From the NCBI GenBank assembly GCA_002715965.1, contig PBAL01000094.1, forward strand, positions 1-64,000: 64,000 nt of DNA, written 5' to 3'. This stretch comes from Verrucomicrobiales bacterium (lineage in GTDB: Bacteria > Verrucomicrobiota > Verrucomicrobiia > Limisphaerales > JAYPXF01). Positions 1-8,811 of the stretch are shown here, one piece after another; positions within the stretch are counted from its first letter, which is position 1, and each line of letters begins with the position of its first letter. The translations under genes were made by a program, and so were the position numbers. The notes beneath the pieces were generated by a model that was given only the letters and a program-made list of their open reading frames with translations, made no database searches and was not told the DNA's origin.

Positions 1-44
1 CTCACTTTCTGACTCATCGGCATTCCTTCGGATTGCCGGTGTCA

Positions 45-122
45 TCCTTTTTGAGTCAACGACCTTCATCTCTGGATTATCGCTCTCCCGCCCCGGTGCT
101 ATTTTTTTATGAGGCAACAGGC
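45..122 (+). repeat. 78-bp dispersed direct repeat, copy 1
   Basis: This stretch, running from TCCTTTTTGAGTCAACGACC to TTATGAGGCAACAGGC, recurs at 20901-20977 in the same orientation with only a handful of differences. Neither copy is coding. Copy 1 lies about 90 bases upstream of htpG; copy 2 lies between the helicase gene and tRNA-Phe. It may be a remnant of a small mobile element or a shared leader; the sequence does not decide. Confidence 0.85.
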
Positions 123-213
123 AAGGCAGTACGACCTGCGAATCGAACTTGCCAGCAGCTAGCAAGCTGCTAAATATTCCGGCCCTTTCGGAAGGTAATC
201 GATCAATAAAGAC

Positions 214-2064
214 ATGAGCGAAGCCAAGAAACACGAGTTTCAAGCGGAAATCCGGCAGCTGCTGGATATCGTCATCCATTCCATTTACACGGACAAAGAA
301 GTCTTCATTCGGGAGCTGATCTCGAACGCCGCGGACGCCTGCGAAAAGCTGAGGTTCCGGCAATCGGCCGGGAAGGACGCCATTCATGAACCGGACGTGG
401 AGCCGACGATTACCGTTCAGTTGGACGAAGAAGCCAACTCGATTTCGGTCGTCGATACCGGCATCGGCATGAGCGAGGCGGACCTGGTGGAAAACCTGGG
501 AACGATCGCCCACTCCGGCACCAAGGCCTTCCTCAAGCAGTTGGCCGAACAGAAGGAAGAAAACAACAGCCTGATCGGGCAGTTCGGCGTCGGGTTTTAT
601 TCGGCCTTCATGGCCGGCGATCGCGTGACGGTGGAAACGCGTGCGGCCGAGGCGGATGCCAAGGGACTCAAGTGGGAGAGCGAAGGTGCGGGCGGCTACA
701 CGATCGAGGAAGCCGGCGATCTTCCGCGGGGAACGAAAATAACCGTTCACCTCACGGAAGAAACCAAGGAGTTCGCCAAAGAATTCCGCGTCGAGTCCGT
801 CATCAAGCGCTATTCGAATTTTGTTCAGTTCCCCATCACCCTTGGCGAGAAGGAAGTGAACACCGTCCAGGCCATCTGGGCGCGCAGCAAGAGCGAGATC
901 AAGGACGAGGAATACAAGGAATTCTATCAGTTCGTTTCCCACGATTACGACGAACCGATGTTCAAACTGCACTACTCGGCAGACGCTCCCCTCGCGATCC
1001 AAGCGCTGCTCTTTGTTCCGAAGCGAAACATGGAACAGATGGGACTCAACAAAACCGAGTCCGACGTGAGTCTCTATTGTCGGCGCATCCTCATCGAGCA
1101 ACAGGCCAAGGGCCTTCTTCCGGATTGGCTGCGCTTCCTCAAGGGCGTGGTTGACAGCGAAGACATCCCCTTGAGCATCTCACGCGAGCGCATGCAGGAC
1201 TCCGCGTTGATGGAGAAGCTCAAGCAGGTCGTCACCAAGCGCTTCCTGAAGTTCCTTTCCGAACAGGCGGACAAACACACAGACAAGTTCAACGAATTCT
1301 ACAATGAGTTTCATCGTTTCCTGAAGGAAGGCGTATTGAGCGACTTTGCAAATCAGGACGCCATCGCAAAGCTGCTTCGCTACGACTCTTCATTCACCGA
1401 AAAAGACGCGAAGTGTTCACTTGAGGAATACGTCTCCCGCATGAAGGACGGCCAGGAGGAGATTTATTTCCTCATGAGCTACAATCGCGAGACCGCGGAA
1501 TCCGCGCCTTACTATGAGGTCTTCAAGGCCAAGGGATACGAGGTGCTCTTCTTGTATGATCCCGCGGATGAATTCGTGATGGATCGCCTCGCGGAATTCG
1601 ACGGCAAGAAACTCGTTTCCTGCGAGAAGGCCGATCAGAAGCTGGAAGAACAGGACGAGAAGGAAGGTTTGCCCGCAGAGAAGTCCGAAGCACTCGCCAA
1701 GTGGATGAAAGAAGTCTACGGCGAGAACGTGAAGGACGTGAAAGTTTCCGAGCGCCTCGTCGATAGCCCGGTCGTCCTGCTCGATGAAGATCAACAGATG
1801 ACCGCGACCATGCGGCAGATCATGCAGTCCATGGGGCAAAAGGGGTCGATCCCGCCTATGCCGATGAACATGGAGATCAACCCCAGGCACGCCGTGATCG
1901 TGCGACTCGACAGCCTCCGCGAGGAAGACGGCGAACTCGCCGGCAAGATCGCCGAGCAATTGCACGACAACGCCCGCATCATGGCGGGCCTCATGGAAGA
2001 TCCCCGCGCCATGGTGACGCGCTTGAATGAGTTGCTGGAAAAAGTGCTGGCGGTGAAGTCATAG
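214..2064 (+). CDS. htpG: Molecular chaperone HtpG (Hsp90 family)
   Basis: This is a cytosolic ATP-dependent chaperone that acts as a dimer on late-folding clients. The 616-residue protein has the full bacterial length (about 620). The N-terminal GHKL ATPase motifs are all visible: ELISNAADACEKLRF near residue 35, DTGIGM near 81, the lid LGTIAHSGTKAF, and GQFGVGFYSAF. Middle and C-terminal dimerisation domains follow, ending in ELLEKVLAVKS. ATG at 214 is preceded by a GGAAGG stretch about 18 bases upstream, rather far for a ribosome-binding site. It appears to be monocistronic; the next plus-strand gene is only a doubtful small ORF. Confidence 0.98.
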   Translation: MSEAKKHEFQAEIRQLLDIVIHSIYTDKEVFIRELISNAADACEKLRFRQSAGKDAIHEPDVEPTITVQLDEEANSISVVDTGIGMSEADLVENLGTIAHSGTKAFLKQLAEQKEENNSLIGQFGVGFYSAFMAGDRVTVETRAAEADAKGLKWESEGAGGYTIEEAGDLPRGTKITVHLTEETKEFAKEFRVESVIKRYSNFVQFPITLGEKEVNTVQAIWARSKSEIKDEEYKEFYQFVSHDYDEPMFKLHYSADAPLAIQALLFVPKRNMEQMGLNKTESDVSLYCRRILIEQQAKGLLPDWLRFLKGVVDSEDIPLSISRERMQDSALMEKLKQVVTKRFLKFLSEQADKHTDKFNEFYNEFHRFLKEGVLSDFANQDAIAKLLRYDSSFTEKDAKCSLEEYVSRMKDGQEEIYFLMSYNRETAESAPYYEVFKAKGYEVLFLYDPADEFVMDRLAEFDGKKLVSCEKADQKLEEQDEKEGLPAEKSEALAKWMKEVYGENVKDVKVSERLVDSPVVLLDEDQQMTATMRQIMQSMGQKGSIPPMPMNMEINPRHAVIVRLDSLREEDGELAGKIAEQLHDNARIMAGLMEDPRAMVTRLNELLEKVLAVKS

Positions 2065-2508
2065 AGAATCTCGCAAGGGACGCTCGCATCGCCGGGTGGG
2101 GCGAGGCTCCCGCCGAGCCGCTTAGTCATCTGGCATTATTTCCTCACCGTTGCGCGCGGGTCTCCTGACCCGCGCACCTGTGACCGGAAGTCCCCTTATA
2201 TTCGGGAGACCTTCGTTCAGATCAGTGGAGCAGTCAGGAGACCGCCCCACAACGAGGATCGTAGTTCAACCAGCCATCAGTCACTCGTCAGGCACAACCG
2301 CTTGGCTCGTCTTCCCTTACCGACAATAGATAGGAATGCTCTCTCGACCCCCACTATGGCTGATGGCTGGTGTGCTCAAAACACTACGGAGCGCAATTGG
2401 CGGAATTGATCGAGTCCTACGAGTTTCTCTTCACGAGATGAAGAAGCTACACGCTGCTGAGGACGCACAGAATAAGGAGAGAATCAACTCAGCTCACAAC
2501 TCACGCCG
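2065..2508. other. Intergenic region after htpG, hairpins only
   Basis: I see no convincing gene here. There is a GC-rich hairpin GGCTC-CCGCC-GAGCC at 2105-2119 and a 9-bp stem with TCCT loop at 2154-2175 (GCGCGGGTC/GACCCGCGC). Neither is followed by a T-run, so neither is a standard terminator. A 62-codon open frame at 2336-2524 has no coding character. Short dispersed genomic repeats are the likeliest content. Confidence 0.5.
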
Positions 2509-2685
2509 ATGGAGCGTTTGCTGAAGGCAAAAGCGAGTTTGTTTATCACCGCTTGGGATTACCGCCTGTATCGCGAGAAACTTGAGATTGATTTGGACCG
2601 GGAGCGGGAGAGAAGGCGGAAAGAAAGTTGGAAACTCAAACCGCCGGTCGTCGATCCCATCCGGCCGCAGAAAAACGCTGTCTGA
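2509..2685 (+). CDS. Possible small hypothetical protein (58 aa)
   Basis: An ATG-to-TGA frame of 58 residues begins MERLLKAKASLF and ends RPQKNAV. Its composition is protein-like: an aromatic segment TAWDYRLY, then a highly charged helix rich in E, R and K (residues 22-40), then a proline-containing tail. It ends one base before the convergent rdgB stop. There is no good ribosome-binding site (AAGGAGA lies nearly 30 bases upstream), so it could equally be the surviving 3' end of a larger lost gene. I do not recognise the family. Confidence 0.3.
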   Translation: MERLLKAKASLFITAWDYRLYREKLEIDLDRERERRRKESWKLKPPVVDPIRPQKNAV

Positions 2686-2686
2686 T

Positions 2687-3328
2687 TTACGCGCTATCGC
2701 GATTGAAGTAATTGCTCAGGCCAGCCAGCGCGACTGAACGATGGCTGATTCCGTTCTTCACCTCTTCGCCCAATTCCGCGAAAGACTTTTCATGTCCCTC
2801 GGGAATGAACAAGGGATCGTAGCCGAACCCTGCATTACCGCTTGCCTCTTTCTGGATGGACCCTTCGCAGGCGCCTTCGAAATAGACCGCCCCATCGTCT
2901 GCCTCGGTCATTGATACCAGGGCGAGAATGCATTTAAAACGGGCGGTCTTTGGTCCGTCCGGCTTTTCGCCCAGCATTCGTAAAAGTTTTGCGTTGTTGT
3001 CGGCATCGGAGCTGTTGCCGGCTACCGGATCCTCCTGCGCAAAGCGGGCGGAGTGCACGCCGGGTGCGCCGTCCAGTGCGTCCACTTCCAGGCCGGAATC
3101 ATCCGCCAGCACGTAGTCGATCTCATGATCGCGCTCCTCTGTGCGCAGCCAATCGGCGACGGTGTTGGCCTTGATGGCCGCATTGTCTCCGAAGGTCTCG
3201 CCGTCTTCAACCGCTTCGGGAACGCCATCGTATTCGTTCAGGGTCAGGCATTCGAAGTTGTCGCCGAGCATCGTTCGGACTTCGGACACCTTGTGTGCGT
3301 TTCGGGTGGCGATGAGGATTCGGTGCAT
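2687..3328 (-). CDS. rdgB: XTP/dITP diphosphatase (RdgB/HAM1 family)
   Basis: This house-cleaning enzyme hydrolyses dITP, XTP and related non-canonical purine triphosphates to monophosphates, keeping inosine and xanthine out of DNA and RNA. The 213-residue protein has the family signatures: ILIATRNAHKVSEV at the N-terminus (nucleotide loop), the metal-binding ADDSGLEVDALDGAPGV near residue 75, the ARFA segment, and a C-terminal GFGYDPLF and SHR pattern (ISHRSVAL). Length and start are typical. It stands alone and converges with the doubtful small ORF on the plus strand. Confidence 0.96.
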   Translation of the reverse strand: MHRILIATRNAHKVSEVRTMLGDNFECLTLNEYDGVPEAVEDGETFGDNAAIKANTVADWLRTEERDHEIDYVLADDSGLEVDALDGAPGVHSARFAQEDPVAGNSSDADNNAKLLRMLGEKPDGPKTARFKCILALVSMTEADDGAVYFEGACEGSIQKEASGNAGFGYDPLFIPEGHEKSFAELGEEVKNGISHRSVALAGLSNYFNRDSA

Positions 3329-3368
3329 AGCAGTAGGGTCTACGAGTCCGGATTGGTGTGGCTGCAGA

Positions 3369-3386
3369 ATCTTAATCGTTGTCTTA
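3369..3386 (+). repeat. Dispersed motif CTTAATCGTTGTCTTA, copy 1
   Basis: The 16-base core at 3371-3386 recurs almost unchanged at 20849-20863, 23567-23582 (one change) and, inverted, at 30594-30609. All four are intergenic. This copy sits in the 220-base gap upstream of rdgB, where I see no gene. Confidence 0.6.
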
Positions 3387-3548
3387 ATTCTCTGAGATTA
3401 GGACAAGGATTCAGGAGCCAGCCAAACGATAAGTTCATCGTCTTGTGTGCCCTAACCAACTCGGTCGTGTTCCCATGCATAACGCGCCGAACAACACAGT
3501 TCCCTGCGTTTCGCATCGGTATCGGGCTCTTCGTGCGGGGTCGCCGGG

Positions 3549-3765
3549 TCAAAGGATCCCCCCCGCCTCGGTAACCAAAGTTTTCAGCAATTCATGACCG
3601 TAGCTGATGCCGGGGAAACGAATCTCATTTCGGTTGATGTCGATGATGCGGGTCATCTCCGGCTCAATCACCACCCCGGCGGAAGGCCTTGAACTCCATG
3701 CGCGCCTTGACAATGAACTGCGCGATCTCCTCCTCGGTCGAGCCGGTGAACTCCGTGTTATTCAT
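3549..3765 (-). pseudogene. Frameshifted small ORF translationally coupled to the upstream secreted protein
   Basis: ATG at 3765 overlaps the TGA of the preceding gene (ATGA), the usual sign of translational coupling. The frame reads MNNTEFTGSTEEEIAQFIVK and onward, then stops after 33 residues at 3664-3666. One base out of phase, after the GGGG run at 3674-3677, a protein-like frame continues with VVIEPEMTRIIDINRNEIRF and ends at 3549. A one-base insertion in the G-run explains both halves, giving an intact protein of about 71 residues. It could be a true frameshift mutation, an error in the sequence, or programmed slippage. The family is not recognised. Confidence 0.5.
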
Positions 3766-4814
3766 TCCAACAATTCGGACGCATCGGAGAATTGCAGTTC
3801 CATGCGTTCCGCGGATTTTTCCCCGCGAAACACCGTGGTATTCTTGGATTCCCCGAAGAAGCGTTTCGAAGTGATGCTGGCGACGGCGACCACGTCTCCA
3901 TTGCGATCGTGGAGCGGAACCATCGCGGTCACGCGAGTTCCATTGCGATTATACTCAACAGTGTCTTCCACGAATACCTTGGTTTCCTGAATCGTGGGCT
4001 TGCCTCCGATCTCCTTCTCGTTGTTGCTGGCGACTACCTGAAAGGATTCCGGGTCGCCGGTCTTCATCAGAATGCGCACGTCGGTCACGCTTGGACGACG
4101 TTCGATCACCCGCTTGACCAGGCGCTTCACCAGCTGAACGCGCGGGGTGTAGGTGATCTGGGTGTCGGCGAAATAGCTGACTGAATCCGACTTTGTCCAG
4201 AAACCAATCTTTCCGAAGAGGAACGAGTTGTCCGTCATTTTGGGAATCAGCTCCTGCCCGTTGATCCGGCAGGTGATGTTGTTGGCCTTGCAGGTGATCG
4301 AAATCTCGACCCACTCATCCGTGCCGATCTTCACTTCCCCGCCAATCGGCGGGCTGCGCTGGCCGTCCAGAAACTTGTAAAAGCGAAACGAATTGCCCAG
4401 CGCGCTGGCGCGCACGACGTAGTAGTTGTTCTCGTCCTGAACACGGAACGCAATCCCGGCCATCTGATCCACGCGTCCGCTGACGCATTTGACACGCGTC
4501 GTCAGCGTGAAGTCGCCAAATGTCTCGGCATCGTACATCAGGAACGGAAAACGTTCCTGCGCCGGGTTTTTCGAGAGCTGGACCAGGACGCGACGCTTGC
4601 TGGTGCTCAAGGCCAGAGGACTTAGCGGAGCAAACTCCGTCGGCGCGTCCACCTCCATGATCTTCCACGTGCCCAAGCCGCCTTCGCCCGTGATCTTGCT
4701 GGTGAATCCCGGTGGTGCCTGGTTTGGCTCCATGGACGAAAAACTGATCTGCATCTCAGCCGCATGAGCGCTCGCAGCCAAGGCAATCGTCGCAGCCAGA
4801 ATCAATTGCAACAT
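3762..4814 (-). CDS. Secreted protein with a LamG/DUF1080-like beta-sandwich
   Basis: I place the start at ATG 4814 because MLQLILAATIALAASAHAAE is a clean signal peptide with an AHA-A cleavage site; an upstream in-frame GTG at 4853 would add 13 residues. The mature part (residues 20-215) reads like a concanavalin-type sandwich: MAGIAFRVQDENNYYVVRAS, GTDEWVEISITCKANNITC and FGKIGFWTKSDSVSYFAD match the glycan-binding/3-keto-hydrolase-like fold. The last 110 residues form a second domain with VEDTVEYNRNGTRVTAMVPL, which resembles a ligand-sensing PAS/Cache strand pattern. Function is unknown; it acts in the periplasm or outside. It is coupled to the frameshifted ORF downstream. Confidence 0.75.
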   Translation of the reverse strand: MLQLILAATIALAASAHAAEMQISFSSMEPNQAPPGFTSKITGEGGLGTWKIMEVDAPTEFAPLSPLALSTSKRRVLVQLSKNPAQERFPFLMYDAETFGDFTLTTRVKCVSGRVDQMAGIAFRVQDENNYYVVRASALGNSFRFYKFLDGQRSPPIGGEVKIGTDEWVEISITCKANNITCRINGQELIPKMTDNSFLFGKIGFWTKSDSVSYFADTQITYTPRVQLVKRLVKRVIERRPSVTDVRILMKTGDPESFQVVASNNEKEIGGKPTIQETKVFVEDTVEYNRNGTRVTAMVPLHDRNGDVVAVASITSKRFFGESKNTTVFRGEKSAERMELQFSDASELLE

Positions 4815-4887
4815 CCGAGGAGTTTTACCGAATGCCTTCACGCGCACAAGCACACCCTATTCACAGGATTGGTACGGAGGAACACTC

Positions 4888-5349
4888 TCACGGACGTTTC
4901 ATCTGAAACGTACCGTGGTCGATGGAGCATTTGTAGGTGGAGAAGAAATTCTCAGGAGTCGCCTTGCCCTCATACGCATAGTTGCCCCCGTAAATGCCTC
5001 CCAGATCCGCTGATCCGGAGAAGGTGAAATTCGTTCCATCCTTCTTCACCACGAGATCCACCGCCTGGCCGAAACTGAAAATGCGTTTATAGGTCGCATG
5101 AAAGCGGGCGTGATACGTGTCGGCTTCCTTGTGGGTGATGATGGCACGCAGACTTCCGGTGTGCGCGTTGTGATCGCTCAGCCAAGAACCCTTCCACACC
5201 CCCGCGATGCTGTCCGATGATTGAGGCAGAGCCGCAGCTTCTTTGAAGTCGCGTTTGAAGGTGGAACAGCCTGAAACAACAATCGCGAGGATGGTACAAG
5301 CCAACAGTCTTGCCGGGGCAGCAGGCTGCTTGGGTTTGGAATCGTGCAT
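4888..5349 (-). CDS. Putative lipoprotein of unknown function
   Basis: ATG 5349 gives MHDSKPKQPAAPARLLACTI, followed by a hydrophobic stretch and the lipobox VVSGC-STF, so the mature protein starts with a lipidated Cys near residue 28. An upstream in-frame ATG at 5385 would add 12 unlikely residues. The mature part (about 125 residues) contains IAGVWKGSWLSDHNAHTG and later FSGSADLGGIYGGNYAYEG, a small beta-barrel pattern of the lipocalin or DUF kind (GxWxGxW). It is probably anchored in the outer or inner membrane. It lies between the secreted sandwich protein and the decayed barrel gene, all on the minus strand. Confidence 0.75.
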   Translation of the reverse strand: MHDSKPKQPAAPARLLACTILAIVVSGCSTFKRDFKEAAALPQSSDSIAGVWKGSWLSDHNAHTGSLRAIITHKEADTYHARFHATYKRIFSFGQAVDLVVKKDGTNFTFSGSADLGGIYGGNYAYEGKATPENFFSTYKCSIDHGTFQMKRP

Positions 5350-5390
5350 GGGACATGTGACGCAGAAACCGGCGGACGCGTTCAATCAAT

Positions 5391-6715
5391 CTAGAAGGTA
5401 TGGTTCAAGGCGAGCGCAACCGCGTGCAGATCGAACAGGTTGTGCCTTTCGAACCGGTAACTCGGGATGATCGCCCAGGTCTCGTTGAGGCCAAGGCGAA
5501 GTTCGAGTCCCGCACCCTGGAAGTTTTTGTCGCCAATCAAATCCTGAACCAGCGTCGTCGCGTTCTCATCGCCGAAGCTGTAGAAGATCTTCGCCGAGGA
5601 GTTCGCCGTCGCCATGTAGACGAGATCGAAATACGCCGAGACGCCGGTGTTGCTGACGTCGTTCTTCGGCGTGTTGTGCGTGATGTAGAGGCGGGCTCTG
5701 GATGAGAAGATGTCATGCCAGTTCCACGTGACGCCAGGCACGAATTAATTCACGGGTCACCAGCAAATCGCAGGTGGTTGTAACGCATGTTGAAGTTGAA
5801 CCGGTCGTTGTGGAGGCAGGTCGCATCTGCTCCTGCGCGCCAGCGTGGAATGAATGATCCCGTGAACGCCCCACCAGCACGTGCATCCAGAATCCAACGC
5901 GATGAAACGTGACGCGAATAACCGCCCTGCAGTTCGTGCGCCGTGTCTGAGAAGCGATGATGCATCCGGTAATCCCAGGAAATCGTGCTCCTCAGCTTTT
6001 GACGCCAGAATCCGGCCAGGTAAGCCTCGTGCCAATCCGTAAACCGCGCGCCCAGGTTGGAACTGTCCTACGCCTCCGAATACTCGTAGCCAACGTGAAC
6101 GTTGAAGACTTCCGGGGAGACCGTTTCAATCCTTCGACGCAAAGCCTGTTGTGCGGGTTGATCCAGCGTCGGCGAAGGAGCGGAGGGAATTTCTCGTGCT
6201 GCACGGTTCCAGGACGAAACTCCCTTGCGGTGCAGCAGATCCAAGGCTTCCGCGTTCAGATCCGGCGCCACCGGATCCAACACCGATCGCAAAGCGGAGT
6301 CGTTTACTGGCTGGTTGTTCGCAGCTGCCAACCGTTCGCTCCAAACAACCACATGTGCGTCGTTGGGTTGGTAACGCGCTTCGCGGATCCGATGCCCAAC
6401 ATTGTTCGGCTCGGCACGCTGCAGGACGCGCACCTGTGACAGGGCTTCTGCGAGCTTCCCCTGTCTGGCAGCCACGCTGGTGAAACCTGATCCGGTAAGG
6501 TAATCCCGGCACTACGCCTGGCCACGGCTACAGGCGCGCCGGTGCTGACCGGCACAGGAATGACCGGGGCACCAAAACTCGGCGGTGCAATCGCTGGGCT
6601 CTGGCGATTGGCCCAAACCGCGCCATCAACCTGCGCAAATGCAGCCGAGGGATTTGACAGAAATTGGAGAGTCGAGAAGAGAACAACGTTGGAAACCGCT
6701 TTCCCAGCTAGCTCT
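5391..6715 (-). pseudogene. Decayed YaiO-type outer-membrane beta-barrel with TPR-like N-terminus
   Basis: Read from 6715 down, three frames must be joined. First comes a signal-peptide-like segment SNVVLFSTLQFLSNPSAAFA followed by a proline-rich linker, with no start codon left. A frameshift near 6490 leads to a TPR-like helix (KLAEALSQVRVLQRAEPNN) and the barrel start VFNVHVGYEYSEA. An in-frame TAG follows at 6068-6070. The frame reopens through LGARFTDWHEAYLAGFW to FNMRYNHLRFAGDP. A TGA plus frameshift near 5745 precedes the final strands, which end in the typical C-terminal Phe (LNHTF). The alternation WNWHDIFSSRARLYI is barrel-like. At least four lesions make this a true pseudogene. Confidence 0.8.
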
Positions 6716-6780
6716 TAATGGTTATCAGTATTTCGTAAAAACAGCACTTTAACTTGGCCAAACGAATCGAACCACAAGTA

Positions 6781-6796
6781 TGTCACATATGTTACA
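6781..6796. promoter_or_regulatory. CRP/FNR-like palindrome, copy 1
   Basis: TGTCACATATGTTACA is an imperfect palindrome (two mismatches) with the TGTnA-N6-TnACA layout of CRP-type operators. An identical copy, within a shared stretch of 22 bases, lies at 10399-10414. This copy is about 65 bases upstream of the coding part of the decayed barrel gene; the other is about 72 bases upstream of a secreted protein gene. Both target genes are on the minus strand. A regulator-binding site is inferred from the repetition and position. Confidence 0.5.
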
Positions 6797-6940
6797 TGTT
6801 TGTGGATGACCAGGATTTGGGAGGCAATGCCGACGTTTTGCGATCTTTTTGTCTAAAAATCATACGTTTATTGCCTGCTCTATCCAATTTAGTGAATTGT
6901 TACAGTTGTATTAATTCTGATAATAGCTATCGAATAATCA

Positions 6941-7133
6941 TTGACTAGTATTAGTATTCATTGTCTAGTCTTCTTCATCGCAGGAACGAATTTGGGCCAC
7001 AGGCCTTTCACCTTTCTCGGTTCGGGTCGGCACAGTCCGTTCCGGGGAACCCTCAGAACCTGCATGTGTGCCTTATTCTGACAACTCCCCGGGGCAGTTG
7101 CAGTCTTCCCCAGACTGGCTGCCCCGGTTTTTT
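6941..7133 (+). ncRNA. Candidate structured non-coding RNA or leader
   Basis: A strong intrinsic terminator (7089-7133) has no plus-strand gene upstream of it. The stretch before it is AT-rich to 6960, with TTGACT at 6941 that could serve as a -35 box, then becomes GC-rich and foldable: GGCC-ACA-GGCC, GTTCC-GG-GGAAC, and a GGCACA/TGTGCC pair enclosing the latter. It could be an independent small RNA of about 160 bases or a terminating leader of the TPR gene at 7192. It does not show the core motifs I know for SRP RNA, tmRNA or RNase P. Confidence 0.4.
7089..7133 (+). terminator. Strong intrinsic terminator
   Basis: The outer stem CCGGGGCAG/CTGCCCCGG (7089-7097 with 7119-7127) encloses an inner stem CAGTCT/AGACTG with loop TCCCC, and is followed directly by six T. 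It is oriented for plus-strand transcription, although no coding gene precedes it for more than 350 bases. Confidence 0.85.
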
Positions 7134-7191
7134 GTACTTTTCGTGGATCGGACTCGACCTCGGGCGCAAATGACGATTTAAACACGCCTCC

Positions 7192-8319
7192 ATGTTCCTC
7201 GATTTTGCCCTGCTCGCCAAAATCAGCACCGACGATCTGCTGACGTATCTGGGATACGTGGTCGCGGCGTTCATCCTCTTCAAGATGTTCGTCAACAGCG
7301 ACAACAAGGTGATGTTCCTCGTGAAGATCGGGATCACGATCGTCGTGGTCATCTGGTTTCAGAAACAGCAGAAGCGTCCCCCATATGGATTGCTCTATTC
7401 TATCCTGGCAGCCGTTGCGTTCATGATTCTATGGGGGGGTGAACTCGCGGAGGCAGTCGGGAATTTGTTCACGTCCGGGATGGACGGGGGAAAAGGCAAG
7501 GTCGACAAGACCGCCCAGCTCGGCAAAGTCGAGAGTCTGCGCAAACAAGGCAAGTACGATGAAGCCATCGACGCGGCCCAGTTGCAGCTCAAGAAGCACA
7601 AGAACGATTTCGATGCGATCATGCTGATCGCGTCAATCCAGGCGGAGGATATGCAGAATGTGGAATTGGCGGCCTCTCTTCTTGAGGGCGTGGTGAATCA
7701 CAACAAGAAGATCAGCAAGAAGCACAAGATCTATGCGCTAAACACCATGGCCGACTGGAATCTGAAGTATTTGAAAGACCCCGACGCAGCGACCGCCAAC
7801 CTGGAAAAGATCATCGAAATTGCCGGTGGATCGAAAGCCGCCGTGTCTGCGGAGCAACGCATCGCCAAGATGGTCGATCGAGAGACCCTCCTGGCCGCTG
7901 ATGCGCCAAAGCAGGGCAAGGTCATGCCGAAATTCGAGCGAGACATAGGACTCAAGGGTGGTACCGTTCAAATCAAGAAAGAGGAGATCGATCCGGAACA
8001 GCAAGCCGAGGAATACGTCGCCCACCTGCATGAGCATCCCAATGACTGGGACACACGTGAGAAGCTCGCGATAATTTATCTGGAGCACTACCAGAACGTC
8101 GCCTGTGCCGTTGAGGAGCTGGAGAAAATGATCAACGGACGGGGCGCCAGCAGGGAAGACTGCTGCCGCTGGCTGCACATGATGGCCGACTGGCAATCGC
8201 GCCACGCGCGCAATCCCGAGGCCGCCCACGCCGCGTTGGATCGCATCATCAGGCGTTACCCCGGCACGTCCTGGGCTCACCAGGCGGAGAACGCGAAAAG
8301 TTACATTCGCGAAAACTGA
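7192..8319 (+). CDS. Membrane-anchored TPR protein
   Basis: The 375-residue protein has three hydrophobic segments in the first 90 residues (around [31 protein letters not shown] and [15 protein letters not shown]). A soluble region follows with TPR-like helical pairs, for example [20 protein letters not shown] near 120, [19 protein letters not shown] near 345, and the repeated NTMADW/HMMADW motif near 180 and 325. It probably scaffolds other proteins at the inner membrane; no enzymatic motif is seen. ATG 7192 has no clear ribosome-binding site and lies 59 bases after the terminator, so it may be controlled by that element. Confidence 0.8.
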   Translation: MFLDFALLAKISTDDLLTYLGYVVAAFILFKMFVNSDNKVMFLVKIGITIVVVIWFQKQQKRPPYGLLYSILAAVAFMILWGGELAEAVGNLFTSGMDGGKGKVDKTAQLGKVESLRKQGKYDEAIDAAQLQLKKHKNDFDAIMLIASIQAEDMQNVELAASLLEGVVNHNKKISKKHKIYALNTMADWNLKYLKDPDAATANLEKIIEIAGGSKAAVSAEQRIAKMVDRETLLAADAPKQGKVMPKFERDIGLKGGTVQIKKEEIDPEQQAEEYVAHLHEHPNDWDTREKLAIIYLEHYQNVACAVEELEKMINGRGASREDCCRWLHMMADWQSRHARNPEAAHAALDRIIRRYPGTSWAHQAENAKSYIREN

Positions 8320-8375
8320 ACAGGGATTGCCCATTCGAACTGGCCAACTCGTTCGCTGCTTCCACAGAATTCCGC

Positions 8376-8801
8376 ATGCTTCCGAAGGTATTGATACTTT
8401 GCACCGGTAATTCCTGCCGCAGCCACATGGCGGAAGGAATTCTGCGTGAAGCGTCACACGGCGTGCTGGAGGTTCACAGCGCGGGATCAAATCCGGCCGG
8501 CTACGTGCATCCGATGGCGATCAAGGCACTCGATGAAATCGGGATCGACATCAGCGCGCATAGTTCCATGCACATGAACGACTTCCTCAGCGACAACATT
8601 GAAACTGTCATCACCGTTTGCGGCAATGCCGATCAAGCCTGTCCAACCTATCCCGGCCAGGTGAACCGCTTTCACTGGCCTTTCGACGACCCGGCAAAGT
8701 TTGAAGGAAGCAAGGAGGAAACCATGGACTGCTTCCGGCGGGTAAGGGATGAAATTCGCGAGAAGTTTGAAGGCTACGCAGCGGAGCGCGCCAACAGATA
8801 A
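8376..8801 (+). CDS. arsC: Arsenate reductase, thioredoxin-coupled type (low-MW PTPase fold)
   Basis: The 141-residue protein has the low-molecular-weight tyrosine phosphatase P-loop CTGNSCR (Cys9 to Arg15). It also has Cys82 and Cys89 in [10 protein letters not shown], the two extra cysteines that define ArsC of the Staphylococcus pI258 type, which reduces arsenate to arsenite through a disulfide cascade recycled by thioredoxin. The C-terminal [11 protein letters not shown] segment is also typical. No ars transporter or ArsR lies nearby. It is followed after 10 bases by a GNAT-like gene, so the two may be co-transcribed. Confidence 0.9.
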   Translation: MLPKVLILCTGNSCRSHMAEGILREASHGVLEVHSAGSNPAGYVHPMAIKALDEIGIDISAHSSMHMNDFLSDNIETVITVCGNADQACPTYPGQVNRFHWPFDDPAKFEGSKEETMDCFRRVRDEIREKFEGYAAERANR

Positions 8802-8811
8802 CCGGGATCAT

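Noticed and set aside
3340-3552. A 70-codon minus-strand frame upstream of rdgB
   Set aside because: No motif, no ribosome-binding site, and it covers the dispersed CTTAATCGTTGTCTTA repeat.
6754-6948. A 64-codon plus-strand frame in the AT-rich region
   Set aside because: Cys/Ile/Ser-rich random composition, and it includes the palindromic operator-like site.
6960-7090. SRP RNA, tmRNA or RNase P as identity of the candidate RNA
   Set aside because: The core motifs (GGAA tetraloop helix 8 of SRP, tRNA-like end of tmRNA, conserved P4 of RNase P) were looked for and not found.
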